64,000 bases of DNA from Acidobacteriota bacterium (GTDB lineage Bacteria; Acidobacteriota; Terriglobia; Terriglobales; Acidobacteriaceae): contig JAJYBU010000011.1 in assembly GCA_021778845.1 (NCBI GenBank), positions 41,353 to 105,352 on the forward strand. The letters are read 5' to 3'. This document shows positions 53,831 to 62,642 of this stretch, piece after piece (position 1 is the stretch's first letter; each line of letters opens with the position of its first letter). The notes under the pieces are model-generated. The model was not told where the DNA came from. It ran no database searches and saw only the letters and a program-made list of their open reading frames with translations. Both the position numbers and the translations under genes were made by a program.

Positions 53831-55810
53831 ATGAGCACCACACCCCACATGCTGACCAACCGAATCTCCTCCCACTCCCCGGTTGCAACTCCTCCCCGGT
53901 CCCGCTGGCCGCTCACCCACATCATCATCATCCTCGGCCTCTGGCTCATCCTCTACGTCGCCGCGGCCTTCACCCCTCCTCTCCTCGACGACGCCGACGC
54001 CACCCACGCCCAGGCTGCCCAGGCCATGCTCGCCACCGGCGACTGGGTCACCCTCCACGTCGATGGCATCCGTTACCTCGAGAAACCTCCCCTCCCCTAC
54101 TGGATCACAGCCCTGAGCCTGCGTCTCCTCGCACCCCATCCCCAGTCCTACGCGCTCAGCCAGTACACCGAAGACACCGCAGCCTTGGCCGTCCACTTTC
54201 CTCTCGCCCTCACCATCCTCGGCCTAACTCTGCTCTCCTACGCCTGGACCCGCCGAGCCTTCCCCTCAACCGACCAGCACGCCCCTCTGTACGCCGCCCT
54301 GTTCATCCTCACCTCCGCCGGCGTCTTCCTCTTCACCCGCGTCTTCATCCCCGACGCGCTCCTCTCCCTCCTGCTCGCCTTCGCCCTCTACGCCCTTCTG
54401 CGCTCGCTCCAACATCCCGAAGCCCCACCAACTCAACCCTCATCGTCCGCGCAGGGCTTCTACCCCTACGCCCTCTGGGCCGCTCTCGCCCTCGCTGTCC
54501 TCACCAAGGGCCTCGTCGCCATCGTCTTCGTCTTCGCCACCGCCCTCATCTTCCTCTTCTGGACCGGCCAACTCCACCTCTGGCGACGTCTCCGCCCCGT
54601 CACCGGTCTCATCCTCTTCCTCGCCATCGCAGCCCCGTGGCATATCCTCGCCGGCCTGCGCAACACCGGCGGCGCCAACGGCCACGGCTTCTTCTGGTTC
54701 TACTTCATCAACGAGCACGTCCTCCGATTCCTCGGCCGCCGCATCCCCCGCGACTACAACAAGCTCCCCGGCTATCTCTACTGGTCTCTCCACCTCGTCT
54801 GGCTCTTTCCCTGGAGCCTCTTCGCCCCCGCCGCCGTCATCCTCGCCTGGCGCAACCGCAAGCCCCTTCTCACCCGCTCCGCCCCCACCTTCCGCCACCA
54901 GACCATCCGCATCCTTCTTCTCTTCTCCGCACTCGTCCTCGTCTTCTTCTCACTCTCCACCAATCAGGAGTACTACACCTTCCCCGTCTATCTCCCGCTC
55001 CTGATGCTCCTCGCCGCAGCCCTCACCTCCATCGAGCGCACTCCCCTCGACCCCACCCTCCGCCGCGCCCTCACCTTCGCCTACGCGGCCTACACCACCC
55101 TCGGCCTAGCCATCGCCGCCGCGCTCGCCTACGGCCTCTGGTCCGCCCGCCGCCTCCCCTTCATCCCCGACATCGGCGACCTCCTGGCGCACCGCAACGT
55201 CGGAGACTACACCCTCTCCATGTCGCACTTCTTCGACCTCACCGGCCCCTCCTTCGCCGCCCTGCGACTCCCCGCCGCGCTCGCCCTCCTCGCCTTCCTC
55301 ATCGGCCCGCCGACTGCGTGGTTCTTCCACGCCCGCCGCCGATCTCTCGCCTCAATCCTTACCGTCACCTTCACCAGCACCGTCTTTCTCGTAGCCGCGC
55401 ACATCGCCTTCGACCGCTTCAACCCCATGCTTTCCTCTGCGAACTTCGCTGAAACCATCCAGTCTCTCGAACGCTCCGGCCAAATCTCCGCCGACAACGA
55501 AGTCCTCATCTACGGCGATCAGGCCTTCGGCTCCTCCATCCCCTTCTACCTCAACCGCCGCGTAGACTTAGTCGACGGCCGCACCACCTCCATGTACTTC
55601 GGCAGCACCTTCCCCGACGCCCCACCCATCTTCCTCACCTCCGCCGACCTCGTCGCCCAATGGGGCACTGGCCCGCGCAAACTCCTCTTCGTCCCGCTCG
55701 AAAAGCGCGACGACGTCGACCACCTCCTCGGCTCTCGCCAGATCATCCTCCAGCAAACCTCCGGCAAAGCCCTCATCACCGACCGCCCATTAAGGCCAGC
55801 ACCCCAATAA
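53831..55810 (+). CDS. ArnT-like GT-C glycosyltransferase
   Basis: A 659-residue polyprenyl-phosphate-sugar transferase of the PMT/ArnT group. The first loop after TM1 has PLLDDADATHAQAAQAML, whose acidic cluster is the catalytic site of this family, and GIRYLEKPPLPYW, the next family motif. About 12 hydrophobic segments follow (TNQEYYTFPVYLPLLMLL) and a soluble C-terminal domain. I start at ATG 53831; the frame continues upstream, but that part overlaps the divergent Ppx gene. ArnT itself adds aminoarabinose to lipid A; the sugar here is unknown. A homologous gene follows after the repeat locus. Confidence 0.88.
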   Translation: MSTTPHMLTNRISSHSPVATPPRSRWPLTHIIIILGLWLILYVAAAFTPPLLDDADATHAQAAQAMLATGDWVTLHVDGIRYLEKPPLPYWITALSLRLLAPHPQSYALSQYTEDTAALAVHFPLALTILGLTLLSYAWTRRAFPSTDQHAPLYAALFILTSAGVFLFTRVFIPDALLSLLLAFALYALLRSLQHPEAPPTQPSSSAQGFYPYALWAALALAVLTKGLVAIVFVFATALIFLFWTGQLHLWRRLRPVTGLILFLAIAAPWHILAGLRNTGGANGHGFFWFYFINEHVLRFLGRRIPRDYNKLPGYLYWSLHLVWLFPWSLFAPAAVILAWRNRKPLLTRSAPTFRHQTIRILLLFSALVLVFFSLSTNQEYYTFPVYLPLLMLLAAALTSIERTPLDPTLRRALTFAYAAYTTLGLAIAAALAYGLWSARRLPFIPDIGDLLAHRNVGDYTLSMSHFFDLTGPSFAALRLPAALALLAFLIGPPTAWFFHARRRSLASILTVTFTSTVFLVAAHIAFDRFNPMLSSANFAETIQSLERSGQISADNEVLIYGDQAFGSSIPFYLNRRVDLVDGRTTSMYFGSTFPDAPPIFLTSADLVAQWGTGPRKLLFVPLEKRDDVDHLLGSRQIILQQTSGKALITDRPLRPAPQ

Positions 55811-55886
55811 GGCCCTCACGCTAAGACCATCACGCTCGAACCTGCGGCTACCCTTTCCTCCGCCGCGGCCATTTTCACCTTCACCC

Positions 55887-56217
55887 TCATCCCGAGCGAA
55901 GCGAAAGATCTCCGTATTGGCCTTTGCTCTTGCTCTTGCTCTTGCTCTTGCTCTTGCTCTTGCTCTTGCTCTTGCTCTTGCTCTTGCTCTTGCTCTTGCC
56001 GTTGCTTTTGCTTTTGCTTTTGCCTTTGCCTTTGCCGTTGCCCTTGCCCTTGCCCTTGCCCTTACCCTTGCCGTTGCTTTTGCCGTTGCCGTTCTGTCTG
56101 TCATTCCAAGCGAAGCGAGGAACCCGCTTCTCGCTTGCGCAGCAAGCGCCCATCCTTCACCGTCCCACCATTGACACAACCCTTCTCCCACCCGACCATA
56201 AACACAAGCGACACACC
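55887..56217. repeat. composite repeat locus between two ArnT-like genes
   Basis: GCGAAGCGA-type words flank a hexanucleotide microsatellite: CCGAGCGAAGCGAAAGATC at about 55893-55911 and CAAGCGAAGCGAGGAACCC at about 56106-56124. No gene is seen besides frames driven by the repeats. Function unknown; this kind of GCGAAGCGA sequence is frequent between genes in related genomes. Confidence 0.65.
55924..56091 (+). repeat. hexanucleotide microsatellite (TTGCTC)n
   Basis: Twelve perfect TTGCTC units (55924-55995) are followed by 16 diverged 6-mers of TTGCNN form up to 56091. It could slip during replication; 6-bp steps keep the reading frame. Plus-strand frames read as Leu/Pro runs and minus-strand frames as Gly/Lys/Ser runs, so they are not genes. 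Confidence 0.95.
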
Positions 56218-58422
56218 TTGACCGACACGACCCACATCCCGCCCCAACGCCGCTGGCGCACCTCCTCGCTCGCCATCATCTTCATCTTCTGGGCCATCCT
56301 TCAACTCGGCGGCCTCTTCACTCCCGGGCTTCTCGACGACGTAGACTCCATCTACATCCAGATCGCCCGAGAGATGCTCCAGCGCCACGACTTCATCACC
56401 CCCACCATCGACGGCATCCGCTTCTTCGACAAGCCCCCCCTCATGTACTGGATGGCGGCCGGCTCCATGCACCTCTTCGGCGTCCACGACTGGGCCGCGC
56501 GTCTCCCTCTCGCTCTCGGCGTCCTCGCTCTCCTCCTCGCCGTCTACGCCCTCGGCATCCGCTTCTACTCCGGCACAGCTTCTCCCCGGACTACCACGCG
56601 AAGCCTCTCGCCGTCCGCGCAGGACGACCGCGCCGGCCTCTACGCCGCCCTGGCCCTCGCCACCTCTCTCGGCCCCTATCTCTACACCCGCTTCTACATA
56701 CCGGACATCCTCCTCGCCCTCTGGATGACCCTCTCCGTCCATCTCTTCCTCATCGCCCTCGACCGTATCCAGCAACGCCAGAACGAGAGTGCCCTCACCC
56801 ACTCCCACCGCGCGTCACCCCAAGATGCGTCACCCGTAACCGCATTGCCCTCAATTGAATTTCCCCAAACTGCTTTGAAGGGGACGGGCTTCAGCCCGTC
56901 CGTCAAGTCCCACGTCAAAACAGGGGCTTTAGCCCCAGAGGGAATGTTAGCCCAACCCTCCGCCCTCCTACCCTGCCTCGGCTTCGCCGCCGTCACCGCC
57001 CTCAACCTCCTCACCAAGGGCCTCATCGGCATTGTCTTCCCGCTCGGATTCGTGCTTCTCTACCTCGCCTTCACCCGCCAACTCAAACTCCTCCGCAAGC
57101 TCCGCATCATCCCCTCCACCCTCGTCTTCCTCGCCATCGCAGCCCCCTGGCACATCCTCGCCGCGCTGCGCAATCCACCCATCCCCATGCCACCCGGCGT
57201 CGGCCTCCCCGCACGCGCTGGATGGGCCTGGTTCTATCTCTACAACGAGCACATCGCCCGCTTCCTTGGCCGCCGCATTCCCCACGACTACGGCCAGGTT
57301 CCGATCCCTCTCTTTTGGCTCCTGCTCGCCCTCTGGCTCTTCCCCTGGGTAGCCTTCCTCCCCGCCGCCCTGCTCAACGCCTTTCGCACCCTCCGCAGCC
57401 CCCGCCCCACCTCCGACCCCGAAGCCACCTTCCGCTTCGACTCCGACCCAAACTTCTCCCACGAAAGCGCGGGGGCCCCGCCCATGCGCGCCTTTGCGCA
57501 TGGGTGGGCCGCGCAGGGGCAGGACCGACAGCAGGAGGCCGCTCTCGCCTGCATCCTCTGGGCCGGGATCATTCTCGGCTTCTTCACCCTCTCCTCGCGT
57601 CAGGAGTACTACCACCTTCCCGCCCTCCCCGCCCTCGCCCTCCTCGTCGGAGGCCTCCTCGCCGCCGCCGACGCCAAGCTCACCTCGCGCATCAACGCCG
57701 CCCACGAAGCCCTGCGTGGCAGCCTCTACTTCCTCATCCCTCTCGGCTCCGTCCTCTTCCTGCTCTGCGGCTACTTCGTCCTCACCGCCCCCACGCCCCA
57801 CCCCGGCGCCACCCTCAACGACGTTCTCAGCTCCAATCCCGCGCTCTACAACCTCTCCCTTGGCCACGTCTTCGACCTCACCGGCCAGGCCATGGGCTTC
57901 TTCCGCGGCCCGCTCCTCACCGTCGCCCTCTGCATGCTCACCCTCGGCCCCATCGCCTATCTGGTCCGTCGCCGCGGCAACACCTTCGCAGCCAACCTCC
58001 TCATCGCCGCCTCCATGACCGGCGTCCTCCTCGCCGCGCACGAAGGCCTGGTCCGCTTCTACCCCATTCTCGGCTCCAAAGACCTCGCCCTCGCCATCGA
58101 CGCCCAACTCCGCCCCAACGACCTCATCCTCATCGACGGCGAACTCACCAGCGGCTCCACCCTGCTCTTCTACACCCCCCCCACCACCGCCCCCATCCTC
58201 CTCGTCAATGGCCGCATCAACGGTCCGTGGTTCGGCAGCTTCTACCCCGACGCTCCTAAAATCTTCCCCACCGAGGCCGACCTCCGCACCCTCTGGCACG
58301 GCCCCCGCCGCATCTTCCTACTCACCTACCACCCCGAAGCCCGTACTGCCGATCTCTCCCCCTTCGGCCCCGTCCACATCTTCGCCACCTCCGGCGGCAA
58401 GACCATCCTCACCAACCGATAA
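56218..58422 (+). CDS. second ArnT-like GT-C glycosyltransferase
   Basis: A 734-residue relative of the 53831-55810 product, with GLLDDVDSIYIQIAREMLQ and GIRFFDKPPLMYWMAAG in the same positions, about 12 hydrophobic segments and a C-terminal soluble part. The start is likely TTG 56218, just before TM1; the frame is open farther upstream through the hexamer repeats, where no start is likely. Two insertions of repeat-type sequence enlarge the protein: about 56830-56950 (palindromes) and about 57475-57530. The larger size than its neighbour is explained by these. Confidence 0.82.
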   Translation: MTDTTHIPPQRRWRTSSLAIIFIFWAILQLGGLFTPGLLDDVDSIYIQIAREMLQRHDFITPTIDGIRFFDKPPLMYWMAAGSMHLFGVHDWAARLPLALGVLALLLAVYALGIRFYSGTASPRTTTRSLSPSAQDDRAGLYAALALATSLGPYLYTRFYIPDILLALWMTLSVHLFLIALDRIQQRQNESALTHSHRASPQDASPVTALPSIEFPQTALKGTGFSPSVKSHVKTGALAPEGMLAQPSALLPCLGFAAVTALNLLTKGLIGIVFPLGFVLLYLAFTRQLKLLRKLRIIPSTLVFLAIAAPWHILAALRNPPIPMPPGVGLPARAGWAWFYLYNEHIARFLGRRIPHDYGQVPIPLFWLLLALWLFPWVAFLPAALLNAFRTLRSPRPTSDPEATFRFDSDPNFSHESAGAPPMRAFAHGWAAQGQDRQQEAALACILWAGIILGFFTLSSRQEYYHLPALPALALLVGGLLAAADAKLTSRINAAHEALRGSLYFLIPLGSVLFLLCGYFVLTAPTPHPGATLNDVLSSNPALYNLSLGHVFDLTGQAMGFFRGPLLTVALCMLTLGPIAYLVRRRGNTFAANLLIAASMTGVLLAAHEGLVRFYPILGSKDLALAIDAQLRPNDLILIDGELTSGSTLLFYTPPTTAPILLVNGRINGPWFGSFYPDAPKIFPTEADLRTLWHGPRRIFLLTYHPEARTADLSPFGPVHIFATSGGKTILTNR
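56883..56936. repeat. two palindromes inside the ArnT-like coding region
   Basis: GACGGGCTTCAGCCCGTC (56883-56900) and GGGGCTTTAGCCCC (56923-56936). Such paired palindromes resemble intergenic repeats of Acidobacteria but here lie in frame within a gene. Confidence 0.8.
57481..57504. repeat. palindrome CCCATGCGCG..TGCGCATGGG inside the ArnT-like gene
   Basis: Ten-base arms CCCATGCGCG/TGCGCATGGG around a 4-nt loop, with one terminal mismatch next to the loop, interrupting the otherwise normal hydrophobic coding sequence between two membrane segments. A second in-frame repeat insertion. Confidence 0.65.
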
Positions 58423-58423
58423 C

Positions 58424-58485
58424 GTTGTCAGTTCTCCGTTCTCAGATAAGGCAAAATCTTCGGCCACTGACAACGGATAACTGAC
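58424..58485. repeat. REP-like hairpin sequence before the secreted-protein gene
   Basis: GTTGTCAGTT (58424-58433) and ACTGACAAC (58466-58474) are inverted; CTCCGTTCTCAG follows the first arm as in the 59289-59366 hairpin. Directly after the ArnT-like stop. Confidence 0.7.
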
Positions 58486-58578
58486 CGCCGAGCGGCTCTC
58501 AGGACAACCACATCCCCGCACAGCTCCTCTAAATTCCTTAGCCGCCTCCGCCATCCATCGGAGACCAAGGAGCCTTGA

Positions 58579-59280
58579 ATGAAATTCCAGTCCCCACTAC
58601 CCCTCTCCATCGCAGCGCTCTCCCTCGCTGTACTCCTCCCCGCCTCCACCCTTCCCGCCGCTGCTCAATCCGACGCTGCCCCACCCTCCCAAAGCGCCAC
58701 CACCTCTCCCCACGGAATGCGTGAGGCCATGCGCATGGTGCACGCGCGCGCCGCTCTCGACCGCGACCTCGACTCCAACAAGGTAAAGCCCGGCAATGAG
58801 TTCCGCGCCAAGCTCGCCAAGAAAGTCCAACTCGACAACGGTCCCGTACTCCCCGAAGGAACAGTGCTTGTCGGCAAGGTCTCCATCGATGACATGAGTA
58901 TCGGAGGCACCTCCAAATTCGCCCTCCGCTTCACCCACGCCAACCTCAAGGACGGTCAGGTCGTCCCCATCAAGGCCACCATCGTTGGCATCTACGCGCC
59001 CGAGACCGTGAGTTCAGAGGACTACCCCGTCCCCACTGGCGATGAAGTTCCCAACACCTGGAACGATGGAACCCTGGCCGTCGATCAGATCGACGCCCTC
59101 CCCGGCGTTGACCTTCACAGCAAGATTGCCAGCAGAAATTCCGGCGTCTTTGTCTCCACCAAAAAAGACAACTTCAAGCTGATCGCAGGAAGCGAGTTCG
59201 CCCTCGCCATCGCTGAACAGCGTCACCACCCGAAAAGCATGAAGGGCATGAGCAGCATGAGTGGAACCGGCAACCAGTAA
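58579..59280 (+). CDS. secreted hypothetical protein
   Basis: A 233-residue protein with an N-terminal signal peptide (hydrophobic AALSLAVLLPAS, likely cleaved near AAAQ, residue about 30). The mature part has one strand-rich region (VLPEGTVLVGKVSIDD, FALRFTHANLKDGQVVPIKA) reminiscent of TrbI/VirB10-type beta domains and a His/Met-rich end. No catalytic motif is visible. The gene is bracketed by two related hairpin repeats and stands alone. Confidence 0.75.
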   Translation: MKFQSPLPLSIAALSLAVLLPASTLPAAAQSDAAPPSQSATTSPHGMREAMRMVHARAALDRDLDSNKVKPGNEFRAKLAKKVQLDNGPVLPEGTVLVGKVSIDDMSIGGTSKFALRFTHANLKDGQVVPIKATIVGIYAPETVSSEDYPVPTGDEVPNTWNDGTLAVDQIDALPGVDLHSKIASRNSGVFVSTKKDNFKLIAGSEFALAIAEQRHHPKSMKGMSSMSGTGNQ

Positions 59281-59288
59281 CCAGAAGT

Positions 59289-59366
59289 GTTGTCAGTTAC
59301 CGATCCCCGGTTCTCCGTTCTCAGCAGGGGGAAATACGCCTTTGCTGAGAACGGTGAACTGACAAC
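59289..59366. repeat. REP-like hairpin after the secreted-protein gene
   Basis: Outer arms GTTGTCAGTT/AACTGACAAC and inner arms CCGTTCTCAGC/GCTGAGAACGG form a long, nearly continuous stem around about 18 nt. Shares GTTGTCAGTT and CTCCGTTCTCAG with 58424-58446. May also act as a terminator on both strands, since convergent genes end here. Confidence 0.8.
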
Positions 59367-59369
59367 TCT

Positions 59370-60563
59370 CTACTCCTCCACCCGCCCGCCATCCTTCAGC
59401 TTGTACACCTTCCCGCGATAATAAAAGTTCTCCCCCCCATAACTCCCCACCCACAGCACCCACCCCAGCAGATCCCGCAGCGGATAGATCATCGTGTTAT
59501 ACAAAATATCCGGATCACCCAGCACTCCCAGAATTGCCCCTGCCTGCAGCCACCGATTCACCACCATTGCCATCAGCCACACCGCGCCCAGCACCGCATG
59601 GCCGCTCAACAATCCCCACGCCAGCCCCAGCAGCCCAAACGGCATTGCAAACGTCAGCCCACTCCCCAGATGCCCCCATGGCCGTGACCGCCGCGTGCTC
59701 TGCATCCACCGCAACTGGTTCCGAAAGCTCAGCCAGAACGGCGAATCCTGCACCATCAGCCGAATACTATAGGTCGCCATCTGCACCCCTGTTCCCTGCG
59801 CGGCCAGCCGGCTCCCAATCACGAAATCATCGGCATAAAACTGTCCCAGTTCATCGAACCCGCCCACATCCTGAAAGCTCTTCTTCCGCACCGCCATCGT
59901 CGCCCCCAGCGCAAACTTCGTCCCCTCCAGCATGTCCGCCACCAGCACGCCCGAGCTCATCTCCACGCTCTTCCCCACCGCATCCAGTTGCGACGCAAAC
60001 CCCGGTCCGCCATTGCCCGTATCCGGCTGTGCCGTCCCCAGATAAATGCAGCTCGCCAACCCCATCTGCGGGTCCTTCAGGTTCTGCACCATGCGCAGCA
60101 GGTAGTCCTTCTCCACCCGCACATCCGCATCGCTCGTCACATACAAATCGTTCTTCGCCACCGAATCCATCTTCGCCAGCGAAAACACCTTCGCATTATG
60201 AAACTTCGGCGTCGGCTCCCCGCACGTCACATACCGTGCATCCACCTGCGGATACCGTTGCCCCACCGCCCGCGCCAGCTTCAACCCCTCATCCGTCTCA
60301 TGCCGCGCGCAAAACAACAACTCCCACTCCCCCGGATACTCCTGCTCAAAGAACGACGCAAGATTCTGCTCCATCCCCGGCTCGGTCCCATGCAGCGGCT
60401 TCAGCATGCTCACCTTCGGCAGAAAATCCGCGGCTGCCCGCTGCTCCCGCCGCTTGCGCAGCCCAAACCGCACCGCAGCCGCCAGCACCATCCCGCAGTA
60501 GATCGAAGAGGTGACCGACCCCACTGCCGCCATCCAGAACACAACCTGCATCAATACCTTCAT
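59370..60563 (-). CDS. GT21/HpnI-like family 2 glycosyltransferase
   Basis: A 397-residue membrane-bound glycosyltransferase of the ceramide-glucosyltransferase/HpnI type. One N-terminal transmembrane segment (about residues 6-28), a GT-A catalytic domain with VSMLKPLHG, LYVTSDADVRV (DxD), FYADDFVIG (acidic catalytic site) and QLRWMQSTRRSRP ((Q/R)xxRW), then three or four C-terminal membrane segments. HpnI-type enzymes add N-acetylglucosamine to a hopanoid; others act on lipids. No hopanoid genes are adjacent, so the substrate remains open. ATG 60563 is preferred over GTG 60587. Confidence 0.86.
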   Translation of the reverse strand: MKVLMQVVFWMAAVGSVTSSIYCGMVLAAAVRFGLRKRREQRAAADFLPKVSMLKPLHGTEPGMEQNLASFFEQEYPGEWELLFCARHETDEGLKLARAVGQRYPQVDARYVTCGEPTPKFHNAKVFSLAKMDSVAKNDLYVTSDADVRVEKDYLLRMVQNLKDPQMGLASCIYLGTAQPDTGNGGPGFASQLDAVGKSVEMSSGVLVADMLEGTKFALGATMAVRKKSFQDVGGFDELGQFYADDFVIGSRLAAQGTGVQMATYSIRLMVQDSPFWLSFRNQLRWMQSTRRSRPWGHLGSGLTFAMPFGLLGLAWGLLSGHAVLGAVWLMAMVVNRWLQAGAILGVLGDPDILYNTMIYPLRDLLGWVLWVGSYGGENFYYRGKVYKLKDGGRVEE

Positions 60564-60652
60564 CGCACCAGACCAGTCCAAAATCACCAGCCACCCACCG
60601 CAGCCAGCACCACCCCAAGTCTACGCGACCGCCACCCTCTACACTCTACCCT

Positions 60653-61024
60653 TTACACTCTGCCTTTCCTCTTAAACGGAACCAGCCCCGGCTGAGGCGC
60701 CTGCTCCTGAATCCGCGTCAGCATCTCGGTCCGCACATAGTCCACGAACCCCTGCATCTGCCGATTCATCTCCTCCATCCGCTCCCTCATCTGCAGCACA
60801 ATCGCGATCCCGGCCATATTGACGCCCATATCGCGCGCCAGACTCAAAATAAACTCCAGCCGTTCCAGGTCCTCGTCCGTATACAGCCGCGTATTTCCAT
60901 CCGACCGTGAAGGCCGCAGCAACCCCTCGCGTTCATACAGTCTCAGCGTCTGCGGATGAATCTCATACATCTCCGCCACCGCCGAGATCATGTACGCGCC
61001 TTTGGACTTCCGTTTCGTAGCCAT
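60653..61024 (-). CDS. hspR: HspR-like MerR-family regulator
   Basis: A 123-residue MerR-type protein: the helix-turn-helix starts ISAVAEMYEIHPQTLRLYER, followed by the wing and an RLYTDEDLERLEFI run, and the helical dimerization region MGVNMAGIAIVLQMRERME. HspR binds HAIR sites upstream of dnaK/dnaJ operons and represses chaperone genes with DnaK as co-repressor. The dnaJ gene 1.6 kb away on the same strand supports the assignment. The start at 61024 has AAGGAGG upstream (about 12 bases). Confidence 0.85.
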   Translation of the reverse strand: MATKRKSKGAYMISAVAEMYEIHPQTLRLYEREGLLRPSRSDGNTRLYTDEDLERLEFILSLARDMGVNMAGIAIVLQMRERMEEMNRQMQGFVDYVRTEMLTRIQEQAPQPGLVPFKRKGRV

Positions 61025-61094
61025 CGCCTGAAGAATACCTCCTTTCCATCCTTACCGTGCACTCCGGCTCCTCGTTTGGCATCATAATTCACCT

Positions 61095-62123
61095 ATGAGC
61101 CGCCTCAACCTCGCCACCCTCGCCGCTGCTGCCACCGCCACCGCCGCAGGAGTCGCCGTCGCCTCCATAGCCTCAGCCGTCGTCGCCACCGGAGCAGCCA
61201 TCCTGGTCGTCCGCGCCGTCCGCTCCCGCAAACCCGTCCCCGCCAGCCCCAGCGGCCCCAGCCCCGTCGTCGTCGTCACCGGAGGCTCCCGCGGTCTCGG
61301 CCTCGCCATCGCCGCACGCTTCGCCCGCACCCCCGTCCGTCTCGTCCTCGCCTCCCGCAACCTTGCCGAACTCCAGCAGGCCCAGGCCACCCTCCTCGCC
61401 CAATTCCCTCACCTCCATCCCGAAGACTTCCACCTCGTCGCCGCTGACCTCTCTGAGCCCGAACAGTGCCAGCGCCTCATCACCGAGACCATCGCCCGCT
61501 TCCAACGCATCGACGTCCTCATCAACAACGCCGCCATCATCGACATCGGCCCCATCGAATCCCAGACCCTCGACATCTTCGAGCGCACCATGCAGGTCAA
61601 CTTCTTCGCTGCCCTCTACACCACATGGGCCGCCCTCCCCCACATGCGCCAGCAGCAACCACTCTCCGGCAGCCGCCGCGCCTCCGTCGTTAACATCGCC
61701 TCTATCGGCGGCAAGATCGCCACCCCCCACATGCTCCCCTACACCGCCGCCAAGTTCGCCCTCGTCGGTTTCTCCGAAGGCCTCCACGCCGAACTCCGCC
61801 ACAAGGGCATCCGCGTCACCACCGTCTGCCCCGGCCTCATGCGCACCGGCGGCGAAGCCCACGCCCACTTCCTCGGCAACACCGAAGCCGAGCGCCGCTG
61901 GTTCAACTTCGCAGCCAAAACCCCCGGCATCGCGGTCAGCACCCACCACGCCGCCAATCGCATCTACAACGCCGTAGCCGCCGGCCGTTCCGAGATCACC
62001 ATCTCCCCCCAGGCCTGGCTGGCCGCCCGCCTGGCCCCCATCTGCCCCGAGCTAGTCCAATACGCCAACGCCCTCACCAACCACCACATCCTCCCCAAAT
62101 CCCCCACCAGCGACGTGTCCTAG
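61095..62123 (+). CDS. SDR-family oxidoreductase
   Basis: A 342-residue classical short-chain dehydrogenase with an N-terminal membrane anchor (about residues 10-40, Ala/Val-rich). The cofactor motif is VVVTGGSRGLGLAIAARF; NNAAIID, the Ser in VVNIASIGGK and the catalytic pair in YTAAK (Tyr and Lys) are all present. It is divergent from hspR and convergent with the BrnA gene, the stops overlapping by a few bases (62120-62123). The substrate is not predictable. Confidence 0.9.
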   Translation: MSRLNLATLAAAATATAAGVAVASIASAVVATGAAILVVRAVRSRKPVPASPSGPSPVVVVTGGSRGLGLAIAARFARTPVRLVLASRNLAELQQAQATLLAQFPHLHPEDFHLVAADLSEPEQCQRLITETIARFQRIDVLINNAAIIDIGPIESQTLDIFERTMQVNFFAALYTTWAALPHMRQQQPLSGSRRASVVNIASIGGKIATPHMLPYTAAKFALVGFSEGLHAELRHKGIRVTTVCPGLMRTGGEAHAHFLGNTEAERRWFNFAAKTPGIAVSTHHAANRIYNAVAAGRSEITISPQAWLAARLAPICPELVQYANALTNHHILPKSPTSDVS

Positions 62124-62350
62124 CTGGCCTTCTTCATCGCCTCCGGCACCACCACCCCAGCGGCCTTGATCAACGTCCGCAGCGCAGCATTCACCGCCTC
62201 CGAATCCGGAAACACAGCCTTCACATCGTTATCCAGAGACACCAGATTCAACTCCCGAAACTCCTGAACAAAAGGATTTCTAATCCACTTCCCTTGGGTC
62301 AAATCGATCTCTGCGGGTATCTCATAGTCTTCTTCCCAATTGGGTTTCAT
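62120..62350 (-). CDS. brnA: BrnA-type antitoxin
   Basis: A 76-residue protein with IPAEIDLTQGKW, as in BrnA antitoxins, and a C-terminal helix (PDSEAVNAALRTLIKAA) of the ribbon-helix-helix kind. BrnA binds BrnT and represses the operon. ATG 62350 lies inside the end of brnT (29-bp overlap), the usual order toxin then antitoxin of this family. Confidence 0.82.
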   Translation of the reverse strand: MKPNWEEDYEIPAEIDLTQGKWIRNPFVQEFRELNLVSLDNDVKAVFPDSEAVNAALRTLIKAAGVVVPEAMKKAS

Positions 62351-62642
62351 AGTCTCTCCTCTCCTTCGGCGTAGCTTGCCTGACGCTGATAATCCGTATC
62401 CTCGTTGACTTGACAACATGCACTACAAACAGCGTCCGTGTGTGCATCGAACGTCCGACAATAGTGTAGCGCTCCTCATTGTCCGAATGCTCTTCGTCAA
62501 ATTGCGACATTGCATCTCGGTCCCAGAAGACCGTAGCAGCTTCCGTAAAGCGAACATCATGAGCCAGCACATTCTTCGCCGCCTTCATGCGGTTCCACTC
62601 GAACGTCTGTCCTAAGTACTCGTAGATCTCCTCGTCGCTCAT
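62322..62642 (-). CDS. brnT: BrnT-type toxin (DUF497)
   Basis: A 106-residue BrnT RNase-like toxin: [12 protein letters not shown] near the start, [14 protein letters not shown], the ERYTIVGRS strand and [19 protein letters not shown] near the C-terminus are the family pattern. The ATG overlaps the dnaJ stop (ATGA, 62639-62642), so it should be cotranscribed and translationally coupled with the chaperone gene, an unusual position for a toxin. Confidence 0.86.
   Translation of the reverse strand: MSDEEIYEYLGQTFEWNRMKAAKNVLAHDVRFTEAATVFWDRDAMSQFDEEHSDNEERYTIVGRSMHTRTLFVVHVVKSTRIRIISVRQATPKERRDYETQLGRRL

Noticed and set aside
52269..53834. Long plus-strand open frame of over 500 codons opposite the Ppx/GppA gene
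   Set aside because: The strongly biased codon use of the real gene keeps the opposite strand open. The translation is His/Arg/Leu-rich with no domain, while the minus strand gives a complete Ppx/GppA protein.
55924..56217. Leucine-run N-terminal extension of the second ArnT-like protein
   Set aside because: The frame is open through the microsatellite, but about 25 consecutive Leu codons from a hexamer repeat, followed by a nonconserved stretch, do not look like a signal sequence; the TTG at 56218 lies right before TM1, as expected for the family.
56968..58299. Minus-strand open frame of over 440 codons opposite the second ArnT-like gene
   Set aside because: It reads as Glu/Gly/Ala-rich low complexity and mirrors the membrane-protein codons of the plus strand; no family features.
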